45,254 bases of DNA from Stigonema sp964246695 (GCA_964246695.1 CAXTSI010000007.1:1-45254), one strand, 5' to 3'. Positions 7,381 to 15,746 are shown, counted from the stretch's first letter. The notes: generated by a model not told the origin, from the letters alone. A program made the numbers and translations.

Positions 7381-8580
7381 TTGTCTAATACCTTAGCACT
7401 TACTGATTATCCCTACGTGCTGTCGGAGATGCTGTACCGCCCGACAGCGGGAACGATCGCACGTTGGGCTGCCCAACCAGATTTCCTTGCAGATCCACGA
7501 CTTAAGCCAGGACAGGTGTACATGGCAGATCGCTTTGGATACCTGCCAGACACGGGAGATATGGATCTGGAGTCACGCACTAGAAGCGAAATTGAGATTC
7601 TGGGAACCGCTAACACCCGCCAAATCCCCAAACAAAAAATTCCCATTATCCTCAGAGAGATTACGGGTCCGGGCGGCGGCGATCCAAATAACCCTGGACT
7701 GCCCGGAAACTTCCGATTCTCTATCCCAGCGATGCAATATCAACAGCGCCTTATCTGGGATATGGGTTATGCAGAACCGTTGGTGCAACCCCAGTTTCAC
7801 GCCTCCGTCGGTGCCACAACCCTACTTCAAGATTTCCGGCTATGTACAGACAGATTCTATCTCAACGCGCTAGATTCTGGAACCAATAAATACAATCCAG
7901 GGGCGGTTCCGGACGGGGGTACTTACGCTAGCGGTCCGCCCAAATTCACTGTTGCCGATCTAGATAGTATTTTAGAGCAATTGGTTATCAACCGCGCTCC
8001 CACTTTTCCGGATAACTTTTACCACGCCCTCATTCACCCCAGAATGTGGACGCATCTGAGGCAAGATCAGCGATTCCGTGAAATCGTGACAAGTAGCGCA
8101 TACTACTCAGTGCCAATGGTGATGGCGAATCAAGAGTGGCTGTACGGACCAGGGGCGATGCCACCAGTTGACTTAAACTATGTGGCACAGCCAAACATTC
8201 CAGGGTTCATGCCATACTACAACCAGGCGTTACCCGGACCTTCCCAAAACGGATTACCTGGGGGGTATGTGTACAACCAGTTCCGGATTTGGGTCACAAA
8301 TAACATACCCCTAAAACAGGTCAGCCTTACATATACTACAACCGTGGACGGCAGTGCTACAGGTACTGCGCTGCGGACTGCGTACCCCGGATACTTTTTT
8401 GGTGCCCACGCGATTGGCGAAATCTTTGGTGGCGATCCGCAGGATGGCATTCCTGTCAAGATTAAGCGCAATTTAAACGATGACTACAATAGGTATCTTA
8501 TTGTAATTTGGCAGGCATTCATGGGGCTTTCAAAGCTCAACGATGATTTTATTATTGTTGGTCGCACTTACGCAAATTAA
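7381..8580 (+). CDS. Probable major capsid protein, HK97-type fold
   Basis: 399 residues. Features that suggest the HK97/N4-gp56 class: a long mostly polar helical and E-loop-like first half, a central FYHALIHPRMWTHLRQDQRF (the 'v.HP....L..D' element of N4 gp56-like capsids), and a C-terminal FGAHAIGEIFGGDPQDG followed by W.A.MG.S.L.. and IIVGRTYAN, matching the final beta strands of such capsids. No signal or membrane segment. It starts with TTG behind GGGAG in a hairpin. The next gene follows after 12 bp with a very strong ribosome site. Identification is by pattern, not a search. Confidence 0.6.
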   Translation: MSNTLALTDYPYVLSEMLYRPTAGTIARWAAQPDFLADPRLKPGQVYMADRFGYLPDTGDMDLESRTRSEIEILGTANTRQIPKQKIPIILREITGPGGGDPNNPGLPGNFRFSIPAMQYQQRLIWDMGYAEPLVQPQFHASVGATTLLQDFRLCTDRFYLNALDSGTNKYNPGAVPDGGTYASGPPKFTVADLDSILEQLVINRAPTFPDNFYHALIHPRMWTHLRQDQRFREIVTSSAYYSVPMVMANQEWLYGPGAMPPVDLNYVAQPNIPGFMPYYNQALPGPSQNGLPGGYVYNQFRIWVTNNIPLKQVSLTYTTTVDGSATGTALRTAYPGYFFGAHAIGEIFGGDPQDGIPVKIKRNLNDDYNRYLIVIWQAFMGLSKLNDDFIIVGRTYAN

Positions 8581-8592
8581 GGAGGTGAGAAA

Positions 8593-9279
8593 ATGGCAAT
8601 TACGACGGCTAACCAGATTTTTGCAGGCGATCATTACAAGCCTTCCACTCAAGGGGTCATCGCTTCTAGTGGGCGAATTTACATTAGGGCAGTTGCTAGG
8701 GGACAAATAACAGATACCCTCAAATCGGCAATAGAACTCAAGATTTATCCTGCCAAACCCCTATATTTGCATGGGAAATATCCCCCACTGCCATTCACTA
8801 TTCCCGTCGGGGCGCAAATTACTAGAGTCGATTTTCGTCTCCCACTGGCAGCTGGTCCTGGGGATACTGTAATAGATGGAATTTATATTCCTAAAAATTG
8901 CAATATTATTGGCACGGCGGGAGAACGCTTGAAAATATCGCCTACATCTGGAACAACCCATAGTGTTACTTCCCCTGTGCTTGTGTGCGGCGCTAACAAC
9001 ACTTATACACCTGAAACTGGGGCTGTCGCTTCTCGTCCTGATGGAGTCGCCGATCAGCCATCCCCCAGCTTATTAACCACGGTTACGGGCGCACCGATGA
9101 CATTGCAAGCGACTGTGAGTAATGCGGGCAACACTGCGGCAGGCAATGGCATTGCATTGTCAACGCCTAAGGCAACAGCGCTTATCTACGCGCAGGTAAT
9201 TTATTCTCTTGACGGGGATGCAATTCAACAATATCATCTTGACTTGCCATTCTCAAATGATAATGCTCTGGCTTACTAA
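8593..9279 (+). CDS. Probable structural (decoration or minor capsid) protein
   Basis: 228 residues, beta-rich, few Cys, with many Gly/Thr/Pro turns, e.g. PFTIPVGAQITRVDFRLPL and TDTLKSAIELKIYP. No catalytic motif seen. A near-perfect AAGGAGGTGA precedes the ATG, indicating very high translation, as usual for virion parts. It directly follows the capsid gene and overlaps the next gene's ATG. Comparable positions in phages hold decoration or head-completion proteins. Confidence 0.5.
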   Translation: MAITTANQIFAGDHYKPSTQGVIASSGRIYIRAVARGQITDTLKSAIELKIYPAKPLYLHGKYPPLPFTIPVGAQITRVDFRLPLAAGPGDTVIDGIYIPKNCNIIGTAGERLKISPTSGTTHSVTSPVLVCGANNTYTPETGAVASRPDGVADQPSPSLLTTVTGAPMTLQATVSNAGNTAAGNGIALSTPKATALIYAQVIYSLDGDAIQQYHLDLPFSNDNALAY

Positions 9280-10031
9280 TGGAGTTGAAAGACGCGCAAG
9301 CAATAGTCAGGAATTGGCGAAGAGAACAAGAATTAGACGCCTTACCACCCGACAAAGAAAGGGCAGCGGCGTCTAAATTATTGGCTCAAAAAGGATGGAA
9401 CTTGCCTGATAAAATCAATGATTTTGACGGCAGTCTATATCTAATAGATGGGGTTTATGTAAAGCCTATGGAAATTAAAGACTCAATTGAAATCACAATA
9501 GACAATCCTCCACAACCAGCAGTCCTTAAACCCGATCCTTTTCCTTGGAATCCAGGAGACAAAAGAGAATTTTGGTGTGACTCGTTAAAAAACTTTGTTC
9601 GTTTCACTGGTGATTTAAATGCCGACGGTAATTACTATGTAAATATAGTTGGCGATGGTGCGCTACGTCGTTACCCCGTAAAGGGAAAAGATTTAGTTTT
9701 GAAAGAGCAAGCACCTGCGGATGTTCCTTACATTGATTTACTGTTAATCAATAGGGCAACTTGGGGTGAGATAAAAAATTTCATGTGCGAACGATTTATC
9801 CCCTCATACCCCTGGACAAGATATGGAGATAAATCCCCCTACGTTGTCCGCACGGACATGGAATTACTAGCCAAGAGCAAGAATAAAGGCTTGGCTAAAC
9901 TTGTTGAAGATGAGCGAAAGTCGCATCGCGGAAGTTACGAAAATGCCGAGAATTTCAGCCAGAGGTTAACGGCATTGCACGAGAGTTTTCCTTGGGGAGA
10001 ATTCGCTCAAATGTTAGATTTTTGTCAATAA
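9279..10031 (+). CDS. Hypothetical protein of the virion-like block, 250 aa
   Basis: Starts within the previous stop codon (TAATG), so it is translationally coupled. The first 70 residues are charged and helical; the middle holds a beta segment EFWCDSLKNFVRFTGDLN with a G-D-G turn; the C-terminal third is rich in K, E and R helices. No family recognised. It ends 55 bp before a strong hairpin, so it is probably the last gene of the capsid transcript. Confidence 0.55.
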   Translation: MELKDAQAIVRNWRREQELDALPPDKERAAASKLLAQKGWNLPDKINDFDGSLYLIDGVYVKPMEIKDSIEITIDNPPQPAVLKPDPFPWNPGDKREFWCDSLKNFVRFTGDLNADGNYYVNIVGDGALRRYPVKGKDLVLKEQAPADVPYIDLLLINRATWGEIKNFMCERFIPSYPWTRYGDKSPYVVRTDMELLAKSKNKGLAKLVEDERKSHRGSYENAENFSQRLTALHESFPWGEFAQMLDFCQ

Positions 10032-10085
10032 TATAAAAAATGAGTGACGACCAAAAACAAGAATAAATTCTGAATTTAAAGTAAG

Positions 10086-10109
10086 ATAGCAGCCCATAAG
10101 GGCTGCTAT
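10086..10109. terminator. Strong hairpin between converging transcripts
   Basis: ATAGCAGCCC (10086-10095) and GGGCTGCTAT (10100-10109) form a perfect 10-bp stem with a 4-nt loop, between a rightward gene and leftward small genes. No clear T-tract on the plus strand. Confidence 0.55.
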
Positions 10110-10119
10110 GCAGTGATTG

Positions 10120-10303
10120 CTATTGCAGAGAAACGGGACTCTGCGACACAGAGGAAGGTGTTAATTTTAAATCAGAGATAGCTTTATCAGCGGCTGTTTC
10201 CGCCTCAGTTAATTCAGTTTCCTTGCTTCTCAAAGTTTCTATCTGCTTATCCTTATAGCGCGATCGCCTGTGTCAAAATATTAATTTTCTCTTTTAAACT
10301 CAT
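10120..10303 (-). pseudogene. Small coiled-coil gene with a +1 frame break
   Basis: Starts MSLKEKINILTQAIA with a good GAGGAA site, then meets a stop at a HIP1 site; one base later the +1 frame continues as YKDKQIETLRSKETELTEAE and ends SQSPVSLQ. The joined product is a 61-residue helical coil. The gene length (184 = 3n+1) shows one extra base. It may be a mutation, a sequence error or recoding. Confidence 0.5.
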
Positions 10304-10324
10304 AATTTCCTCGTGATTTAGTAA

Positions 10325-10459
10325 TTAATCCAAAACGTTGCTGGCAAGTGCAAGATTCTTGCCCCACTGTTCCGTTGCACTCCAATCCCCAGAAGCGATC
10401 GCCCCAGTCAATTTTTCTGGCAGTGCGGTTATAATTGTTACCTGAGATTCGATATTCAT
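10325..10459 (-). CDS. Small hypothetical protein, 44 aa
   Basis: Reads MNIESQVTIITALPEKLTGA, then ASGDWSATEQWGKNLALASN and VLD. Helical, acidic. It is followed 21 bp later by the ribosome site of the next small leftward gene, so the two are probably co-transcribed. It lies between converging and diverging virion-block genes. No known family recognised. Confidence 0.5.
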   Translation of the reverse strand: MNIESQVTIITALPEKLTGAIASGDWSATEQWGKNLALASNVLD

Positions 10460-10488
10460 CTTTTATTTATGGCATCTGACACACAAAA

Positions 10489-10974
10489 ATGCCAATACTA
10501 CCAAATGACCTAAAAACTCGTATCGCGTCCCACCTTGGATACGATCGCCCCAGGGCAGTTAATCCCGCAACTTTACAAATATTTGATACCCACGTCAACT
10601 CACTGCTGACTAACAATAGTATCCACGGCACTAAAGGTCCGACAATTGCCAACCTCGTGAAGCGTTGCGACAAGTTGTTCAGGATGACCGACCCGACGGA
10701 TAGCATCGTTTTTAGCCAATTTCAGCAAATTATAGGAGATGTAAATCGCCAAACCCGCACAGCGACAATTGATGATGTTCTCAAGAAGAATCGAGAGGCT
10801 TATCTCAAAGCGTGTGATGATTTGGCTTTTCAGTTAAATGTGCCAAACTTGAGACGACCTGATACTGCCGCCTACATGTTTACCAACTTAGGCAGTGAGT
10901 ATGTGTTGTCGCCGCCAGGGGCTGCTGACACTTGTGTGAGCGATCGCCTTTACTTATCTTTACATTGTGCTTGA
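10489..10974 (+). CDS. Hypothetical protein, 161 aa
   Basis: No family recognised. The N-terminus (PILPNDLKTRIASHLGYDRP) and the following IFDTHVNSLLTNN and IANLVKRCDKLFRM are helical with alternating charges; the C-terminal third reads LGSEYVLSPPGAADTC. Proteins that start PLLPDDLKTRVRRHLGY-like are seen in phage structural regions, which fits its place, but this is only a resemblance. Ends 2 bp before the next ATG. Confidence 0.55.
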   Translation: MPILPNDLKTRIASHLGYDRPRAVNPATLQIFDTHVNSLLTNNSIHGTKGPTIANLVKRCDKLFRMTDPTDSIVFSQFQQIIGDVNRQTRTATIDDVLKKNREAYLKACDDLAFQLNVPNLRRPDTAAYMFTNLGSEYVLSPPGAADTCVSDRLYLSLHCA

Positions 10975-10976
10975 CT

Positions 10977-11171
10977 ATGACCGAATCACCTCTGCCAAAC
11001 TTTGAAAAATTTGCCCAAATGGCATACCATGCTTACGGTAATTCGACCAATTTCCAAAATTTCATGGGCGATCCGATGCCCAACTGGCAAGCATTGCCAG
11101 AGAAAATAAAGCATGCGTGGGTCGCCGCTGCTAAACAAGTCATTGATGACATCAAGAAAGATGAAAACTGA
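10977..11171 (+). CDS. Small hypothetical protein, 64 aa
   Basis: Starts at ATG 10977 (MTESPLPNFEKFAQMAYHAY), immediately after the previous stop. The pattern W-x-x-L-P-x-x-x-x-x-A-W-x-x-A/A is widespread in short phage proteins of unknown role. The next gene starts inside its 3' end (ATGAAAACTGA), a coupling overlap. Confidence 0.55.
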   Translation: MTESPLPNFEKFAQMAYHAYGNSTNFQNFMGDPMPNWQALPEKIKHAWVAAAKQVIDDIKKDEN

Positions 11172-11436
11172 ATATACCTCATGCTACTTCACGTCTGATG
11201 GTGAACCCGACGGAGGCTTGGCTTATGGAGTCGGATTTACGATCAGCTGGCAACGCGGTCGCTTGCGACATATTAACGACAACGGTAATGTAGAACCTAA
11301 CGGTGCTTTTGTAGAAGACATTGTAGATGTTTGTATTAATCGATTAGAGCATCTTCAATCTACTACGGCGGCACGCGCCAAAAATGATATGGCGATCGCC
11401 CATCTTAAAGAAGCACTCGTCGCACTTCAAAGATAA
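11161..11436 (+). CDS. Phage-type conserved hypothetical protein, 91 aa
   Basis: Holds GVGFTISWQRGRL, then PNGAFVEDIVDVCINRLEHL and a C-terminal AIAHLKEALVALQR. This order (GxxFTIxWQxGPL, NGAxVEDV, RLxxxQ, AIxxLxxAL) is common to a family of small tailed-phage proteins with no assigned function. The ATG at 11161 is used; a longer frame would run into the previous gene. Confidence 0.65.
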   Translation: MKTEYTSCYFTSDGEPDGGLAYGVGFTISWQRGRLRHINDNGNVEPNGAFVEDIVDVCINRLEHLQSTTAARAKNDMAIAHLKEALVALQR

Positions 11437-11939
11437 TGCCCGACGCGCCTAACACCTCTCCTGCATTTATCCAGTCGACTGGAATTATCGGAATTCCAGT
11501 CGAGTTGACCAACCAAGTCTGCCAAGCTGACACCCCTGGAAACGTTCCTGTCGTTGCTTATGACCCGAACGGAGATTATCCACAGGGGAACGGGGCACTT
11601 GTGGAGACAGTCGATATCCAGTTGACTGGGAACACGGCAAGCACAACAGTTTGCATGTACTATCGGTTGCTGACTGAACTTACGCCGCATTGGAGGAAAG
11701 CTTCTCAGAGGGCGATCGCGCAAGCGTCTGTTTCCCCCACTGCCGAACTTCCTTCTTATCAGATGCCCTTGAAGAATATTTTATTTCCCGCACCTCAATT
11801 GGGAATTGGTTCCACGCTACAGCAATTTCAGGGGTTGAGAATCAATTCACCGGGGCGATCGGTTCAGTGGGGTTTTGCTTTAACTGTGGCGGCGGGAACC
11901 TCACCTATAATTGTGACAATGTACGGGGGAGAGTACTGA
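11436..11939 (+). CDS. Putative beta-rich virion surface protein
   Basis: 167 residues rich in Thr, Gly, Pro and Val with an alternating strand pattern (VETVDIQLTGNTASTTVCMY; WGFALTVAAGTSPIIVTMY). Such composition suits spike, decoration or host-contact proteins. Begins in the previous gene's stop (TAATG) and is followed 1 bp later by the next ATG. No family recognised. Confidence 0.5.
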   Translation: MPDAPNTSPAFIQSTGIIGIPVELTNQVCQADTPGNVPVVAYDPNGDYPQGNGALVETVDIQLTGNTASTTVCMYYRLLTELTPHWRKASQRAIAQASVSPTAELPSYQMPLKNILFPAPQLGIGSTLQQFQGLRINSPGRSVQWGFALTVAAGTSPIIVTMYGGEY

Positions 11940-11940
11940 G

Positions 11941-12249
11941 ATGTCATTTAAGAAACCAGTATGTAACTGTCCTGATGCTGCTAATAGTAGGAGAAGCGAT
12001 CCTTCTGCCGAATCTCTTAGCAATCAGATTCCTTCAGACTGGTCTCTTGGGTTCAAGGGAATTCGTGCTGCTGGGGGATATTGCGAACACGAGTTAAGCG
12101 TACTACGAATTCGCTTTGAAATAGATGTCGCGTTTCCTACTGGCATACCAAAAGATTTGCCAACCGCGATGCCACCGGGTTTTGAAAATAATAAGTCTGT
12201 GAGTCGATTGCAGCATCCGGCAAGACTAGGAGATGATTTTTCGTTATGA
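11941..12249 (+). CDS. Hypothetical protein, 102 aa
   Basis: Starts one base after the preceding stop. Early CNCPDAAN, then a beta-like segment LGFKGIRAAGGYCEHELSVL and RIRFEIDVAF; a Pro-rich tail. No known family. It is the last gene of the rightward run that began with the phage-type genes at 10.5 kb. It ends where a repeat-flanked insertion begins, so the C-terminus might be altered. Confidence 0.45.
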   Translation: MSFKKPVCNCPDAANSRRSDPSAESLSNQIPSDWSLGFKGIRAAGGYCEHELSVLRIRFEIDVAFPTGIPKDLPTAMPPGFENNKSVSRLQHPARLGDDFSL

Positions 12250-12530
12250 AGAAGGAAAGAGGAAAATGGAAAATGGATGGATAAAGAAGCTCAAGATGGA
12301 TTTTCTAATTTACGTAGTGTAGAAACTAGTATTCTTAACATTTCATCAACCTCTTTCATGACAGGAGCAAAATTTTCTGCATTAGATAAACCAACTTTTT
12401 GCGCAATAATTAACTGAGTATCAAGTTCTCTCAATGATCCGAGAGCTATTTGAAGGAATCTGATATATTCAACTTTGCCTGTTCTACCATATCCTTCAGC
12501 AATATTAGATGGAACTGAAACACTACGAGG
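12244..12530 (-). pseudogene. Truncated four-helix-bundle (S23/IVP) protein
   Basis: The minus-strand frame reads SVSVPSNIAEGYGRTGKVEY, then IRFLQIALGSLRELDTQL and EVDEMLRILVSTLRKLEKS, the conserved core of 23S rRNA-intervening-sequence (S23) four-helix-bundle proteins. The first ~35 residues are missing: homology stops at a purine-rich repeat near 12530. Related proteins include Avd of diversity-generating retroelements, but no reverse transcriptase is present here. Confidence 0.75.
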
Positions 12531-12647
12531 AAGGAAAATGGAAAATGGAAAGAGGAAATAGGAAAGAGGAATTTGGATGTTGACTCTCCACGCCTAGAAG
12601 AATAGGGAGAGTCAACTTACCTTTTCCGTTTTCCTTTTTCCTTCTTC
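12248..12647. repeat. 400-bp unit with purine-rich inverted ends
   Basis: Left GAAGAAGGAAAGAGGAAAAT (12248-) and right end, whose complement begins GAAGAAGGAAAAAGGAAAAC (to 12647), are inverted repeats with two mismatches over 22 bp. Inside are the S23 fragment, further GGAAAATGGAAA repeats and a hairpin GTTGACTCTCC/GGAGAGTCAAC (about 12578-12617). No transposase. Possibly a non-autonomous repeat element. Confidence 0.5.
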
Positions 12648-12720
12648 AGTATTTCTACTGAAGACACAAGTAGAAAATATAAATAATTTAGATCTGAACC
12701 GTAAAATTACAAAGGTCTAT

Positions 12721-13107
12721 ATGAGTAAGACTGCTGACGCCCTAGCAGATTTTGTAAGTACACTAAATATTTACGCTGAAATTACAAGCAGACTAATCGA
12801 TGTCGAGGCTAGCGACCAAGAAAAGATTACTCAACTTACTCAGCAGCGCGACCAATTAACAACCCAACTGGATTCCCAAACTTCGCAATTAGCGAGTTCC
12901 GTTGACGATGCTAGCGCCGCATCTTCTATTACAAGCGCTGCTCAAATTTTGAAAGATAACCTAAAAAAAGTTTCAGACAAGGCAGCGGCTGCAACTCCAG
13001 GCACACCATCGTCGGAGCAAACACCTGTGACCACCCCCAGCCAACTACCTCCTACTGGTCAACTACCTCCTGCCGGTCAGGCTACGACACCGTTGGCATC
13101 TGTTTAA
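12721..13107 (+). CDS. Coiled-coil protein with Pro/Thr-rich tail, 128 aa
   Basis: Residues 1-90 form a coiled coil rich in Q, T, S and D (ITQLTQQRDQLTTQLDSQTS), then a low-complexity tail with TPVTTPSQLPPTGQLPPAGQ, in which QLPP.GQ is repeated. Could be a scaffold or tail-fibre-like accessory, but nothing specific identifies it. A hairpin terminator follows at 13131-13160. Confidence 0.55.
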   Translation: MSKTADALADFVSTLNIYAEITSRLIDVEASDQEKITQLTQQRDQLTTQLDSQTSQLASSVDDASAASSITSAAQILKDNLKKVSDKAAAATPGTPSSEQTPVTTPSQLPPTGQLPPAGQATTPLASV

Positions 13108-13130
13108 CTTTTTATTCTCCTTTATGATTC

Positions 13131-13160
13131 GCGATCGTCGATGTACGGGCGATCGCTTTT
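13131..13160 (+). terminator. HIP1-based terminator
   Basis: GCGATCG (13131-13137) and CGATCGC (13150-13156), loop of 12 nt, followed by TTTT. It ends the coiled-coil gene and shows that the next gene must start downstream of it. Confidence 0.6.
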
Positions 13161-13167
13161 ATTAATT

Positions 13168-13965
13168 ATGTACATTTTGACTTGTCAGCATTGTGGTAAA
13201 GATTGTGGCTACTATTTGGATGCTGCAAACGTAAAGCTTTTTTGTTCAAAAGAGTGCTTGCTCGCTTTTGGATTTAAACGTCAAAGTCATTCAGATCTGG
13301 AAGAACTGAATGACATTGGTTATTTTCATAGCAAGGCTAGTTCTTTCGATTCTTTTACTGAAGGGCAGCACAATGCAGTTTACAACAAAGATGAGTCCGA
13401 TACATCTAATGAAGAACACGGACTCTTTTTGTCAGTATTAGACTCTGTCACTTTAACCTCAGTTAAAGACCGTTACAAGATAGATTTAACACAAAAACAA
13501 TTTGATGTTCTTAAACTTATTGCCGCAGGTAAAAGCAACAAAGAAATTGCACAATGTCTCTACGTCGAGGAACGTACCATTGAACACCACGTTCATAATT
13601 TATTAAAAAAGATTGGTTTGAAGAACCGCACTCTGTTGGCAATTTTTTACAAAACAAATGAAGATAATATTTATGTAAAAAAACAACCACCAAACATCGA
13701 AGGTGCCTGCCAGATTAAACAACCATTAGCAAATTCAGCATACAAAAAAATTGAAGCGCTTCACTCGCAAGGTGTTACCAGCTATCAAGTAGTTGCGCAT
13801 ATAGTTGGGTGTTCTCAGAGTTATGCGAAAGTTATTATCAATAAATTAAATCGAGAAAAAGCAGAAAATTATTTCTCAAAGAGACTTAGATCGGGAATGA
13901 ATGAAAACCTTAATCAACCAGCAACAGGAATGGTTGCCGACAATGCGAACACTTTTGCTTCATAA
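13168..13965 (+). CDS. Zinc-ribbon plus LuxR-type HTH regulator
   Basis: The first 30 residues carry C6xxC9 and C26xxxC30, a zinc-binding site. A LuxR/GerE HTH follows at about residues 108-165: LTQKQFDVLKLIAAGKSNKE and VEERTIEHHVHNLLKKIGLK. A second HTH-like helix pair, SYQVVAHIVGCSQSYAKVII, lies near the C-terminus. Start at ATG 13168, because the earlier ATG is in the terminator loop. Probably a transcription factor of the element; no receiver domain, so the signal may come through the zinc site. Confidence 0.75.
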   Translation: MYILTCQHCGKDCGYYLDAANVKLFCSKECLLAFGFKRQSHSDLEELNDIGYFHSKASSFDSFTEGQHNAVYNKDESDTSNEEHGLFLSVLDSVTLTSVKDRYKIDLTQKQFDVLKLIAAGKSNKEIAQCLYVEERTIEHHVHNLLKKIGLKNRTLLAIFYKTNEDNIYVKKQPPNIEGACQIKQPLANSAYKKIEALHSQGVTSYQVVAHIVGCSQSYAKVIINKLNREKAENYFSKRLRSGMNENLNQPATGMVADNANTFAS

Positions 13966-14251
13966 TGTGCCTAAGTTTGTGGCGCACATTATAGCATGTG
14001 GAGGAGTAAGTGATACTGAATGGCAATGGTTGCATCTCAGTAGTGAAAATCCCAGTAGCTTGGCATATATCATAGATAGAGCAGATGAATACCTCTTTTA
14101 TCCAAAAGACCGTGAAACTTTTGAGAAAAGCTTGTTCGCTTTAGTTCTTGGGTTATCAATTTTAAGTTTTATCCCAGGCGGAATAAGGTTTTTTGGCTTA
14201 CGTTTTTGCTCCAACATTGAGAACTTCGTAGATGACGAAAGCGAAGCCTGA
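13901..14251 (+). CDS. Hypothetical protein with one membrane segment, 116 aa
   Basis: Overlaps the regulator gene by 65 bp in another frame and the next gene by 20 bp. The N-terminal ~75 residues are helical with many Trp and His; a hydrophobic stretch SLFALVLGLSILSFIPGGI lies near residue 80-98. The ATG at 13943 is an alternative start that would reduce the overlap. No family recognised. Confidence 0.45.
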   Translation: MKTLINQQQEWLPTMRTLLLHNVPKFVAHIIACGGVSDTEWQWLHLSSENPSSLAYIIDRADEYLFYPKDRETFEKSLFALVLGLSILSFIPGGIRFFGLRFCSNIENFVDDESEA

Positions 14252-15083
14252 TTGCACTGGACAGAGATTCGGTAGGTTAGTAGTGCTGGGCTTGGGTAGC
14301 AAGCGACCGAGAAAGAATAGTTACGATCAGCTATGGAAGTTGCAATGTGACTGTGGTAAAGTAATCGAAATTCCTAGAATACACTTTGAGCGTAAAGGTC
14401 AAGTCTCCTGCGGATGCAAGAGAAGACTAGGACTAGTTGACAACAAACGCCGCACATTAGATATTACCGGGCAGAGGTTCGGGGAACTGACTGCAGTTGC
14501 ACTTACAGGAAATAAGATTAAAGGTAAGCCTGCATGGTTGTTAAAGTGCGATTGTGGTGGCACTCGTGATATGTCGCTGACCTTAATTAGGCATTATCAA
14601 CGAGAAAATATACGATTAAATTGCCGAAACAAAGAGAATCATAACGACCATTGGTTACACTATCCTGCTACCCCTAATCCCTATCCTAAGGAAGCAGGCT
14701 TATTGCTTAAAAAATATTTACATTTAACAGAATTAGACTATGAAAAAATAGATAGTGAAGTTGAAGACGAGAAACGCGATCGCCTGTTAAGGGCTGCCTG
14801 GATAATTACTTATCGAAGACAACAGGGCGAACAAATATCAGAACTTCATGAAAAAAGACTTATTAATAAACATTTACGCTACTGTTCAATTGACGTATTT
14901 TGGAAACGTAAACTTGCCCAAAACGGAGGACTTTTATATAATGCAAGTGGCGATAAAAAAACTATAGGTGACGAAATGACCAATCTAACATTTTCTGACT
15001 ATCCTGCAATTGAGACGCAGGAGATTAAAATCATGCCTAATAATTCTCTGCCCCTAAAAAGACTAAAATTCCGAAGGTGTTAA
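14232..15083 (+). CDS. Protein with two GQRFGRL...CDCG zinc modules
   Basis: Residues 9-60 read GQRFGRLVVLGL, then WKLQCDCGKVIEI and SCGC; a second copy, GQRFGELTAVALTG with LLKCDCGGTRDM, follows at about 77-125. This module is common at the N-terminus of phage DNA-binding/HNH and AP2-type proteins and is likely a zinc ribbon. The C-terminal ~150 residues are helical with basic patches and no HNH motif. Could be a DNA-binding regulator. Confidence 0.6.
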   Translation: MTKAKPDCTGQRFGRLVVLGLGSKRPRKNSYDQLWKLQCDCGKVIEIPRIHFERKGQVSCGCKRRLGLVDNKRRTLDITGQRFGELTAVALTGNKIKGKPAWLLKCDCGGTRDMSLTLIRHYQRENIRLNCRNKENHNDHWLHYPATPNPYPKEAGLLLKKYLHLTELDYEKIDSEVEDEKRDRLLRAAWIITYRRQQGEQISELHEKRLINKHLRYCSIDVFWKRKLAQNGGLLYNASGDKKTIGDEMTNLTFSDYPAIETQEIKIMPNNSLPLKRLKFRRC

Positions 15084-15415
15084 GCTCAAATTGGATAGTA
15101 ATAGATCACCTGCAAATACGCCATGAATTTCACTTCAAAGAACCAGTTGAAATGTGCGTTTGTATGGATAAAGCGATCGCCTCCGGAATAATTCCTAGTT
15201 GTGGAGTTTGGTGTTTGCTGCCAGAAGAAGTACAACTCCTCGACCAACCGCACCTCGCCATTGATGACAACACAATAATTTATTTAGGTGCGCTGTGGTT
15301 GAAAAATCCCCATGTCCGGAAAGAAGTAATGCCACTTATTGCCTGCGTTGATAACGCAACTAAATTGCTGCCTAGGACGAGCGAACGCTTAAAGAAACGC
15401 AAGCGATTACATTGA
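15077..15415 (+). CDS. Hypothetical protein, 112 aa
   Basis: Starts at a GTG overlapping the preceding stop by 7 bp, hence coupled. Contains four Cys early (EMCVCMDKAIASGIIPSCGVWC) and a basic tail ending RLKKRKRLH. No family recognised. A terminator follows about 80 bp downstream. Confidence 0.5.
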   Translation: MLSSNWIVIDHLQIRHEFHFKEPVEMCVCMDKAIASGIIPSCGVWCLLPEEVQLLDQPHLAIDDNTIIYLGALWLKNPHVRKEVMPLIACVDNATKLLPRTSERLKKRKRLH

Positions 15416-15493
15416 CATTCATGAATCTATTGGCTATTTTGGAATCAGCTTTTAAATCCATCGACTAACAAACACACCCTTTACGTACAAGCG

Positions 15494-15527
15494 ATCGCAC
15501 TCTACCCTGATGAAGTGCGATTTTTTT
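15494..15527 (+). terminator. Rho-independent terminator
   Basis: ATCGCACT (15494-15501) and AGTGCGAT (15514-15521) with a 12-nt loop, followed by seven T. Ends the run of genes from 13168. Confidence 0.85.
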
Positions 15528-15531
15528 AAAT

Positions 15532-15744
15532 ATGCCAACATCCAATAAACTCATAATTTACCCAGGATATCAAGAATATACATGTTGGTACTGCAACGAA
15601 ATTTCGGTTCCTAGAACTTTTGTTGCTGGTCATCCTGCTTGTGGAAAATGCACGGAGGCAAAAGAACTCAATCCTGTACCGCTTCCACTAACAGAAAATC
15701 CAAGGGTTGCCAAAACCATAAGAAAGAAATTATTTTCACTTTGA
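15532..15744 (+). CDS. Small zinc-ribbon protein, 70 aa
   Basis: Four cysteines as CWYC (about residues 18-21) and CGKC (37-40) form a rubredoxin-like zinc ribbon; the tail is Pro-rich then basic. Begins only 5 bp after the terminator, so leader or processing control is possible, and a weak ribosome site makes the start less certain. Function unknown; small ribbons of this kind are common in mobile elements. Confidence 0.5.
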   Translation: MPTSNKLIIYPGYQEYTCWYCNEISVPRTFVAGHPACGKCTEAKELNPVPLPLTENPRVAKTIRKKLFSL

Positions 15745-15746
15745 GT

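Noticed and set aside
12244..12530. Avd of a diversity-generating retroelement
   Set aside because: The fragment is truncated, there is no reverse transcriptase and I saw no template/variable repeat pair in the window.
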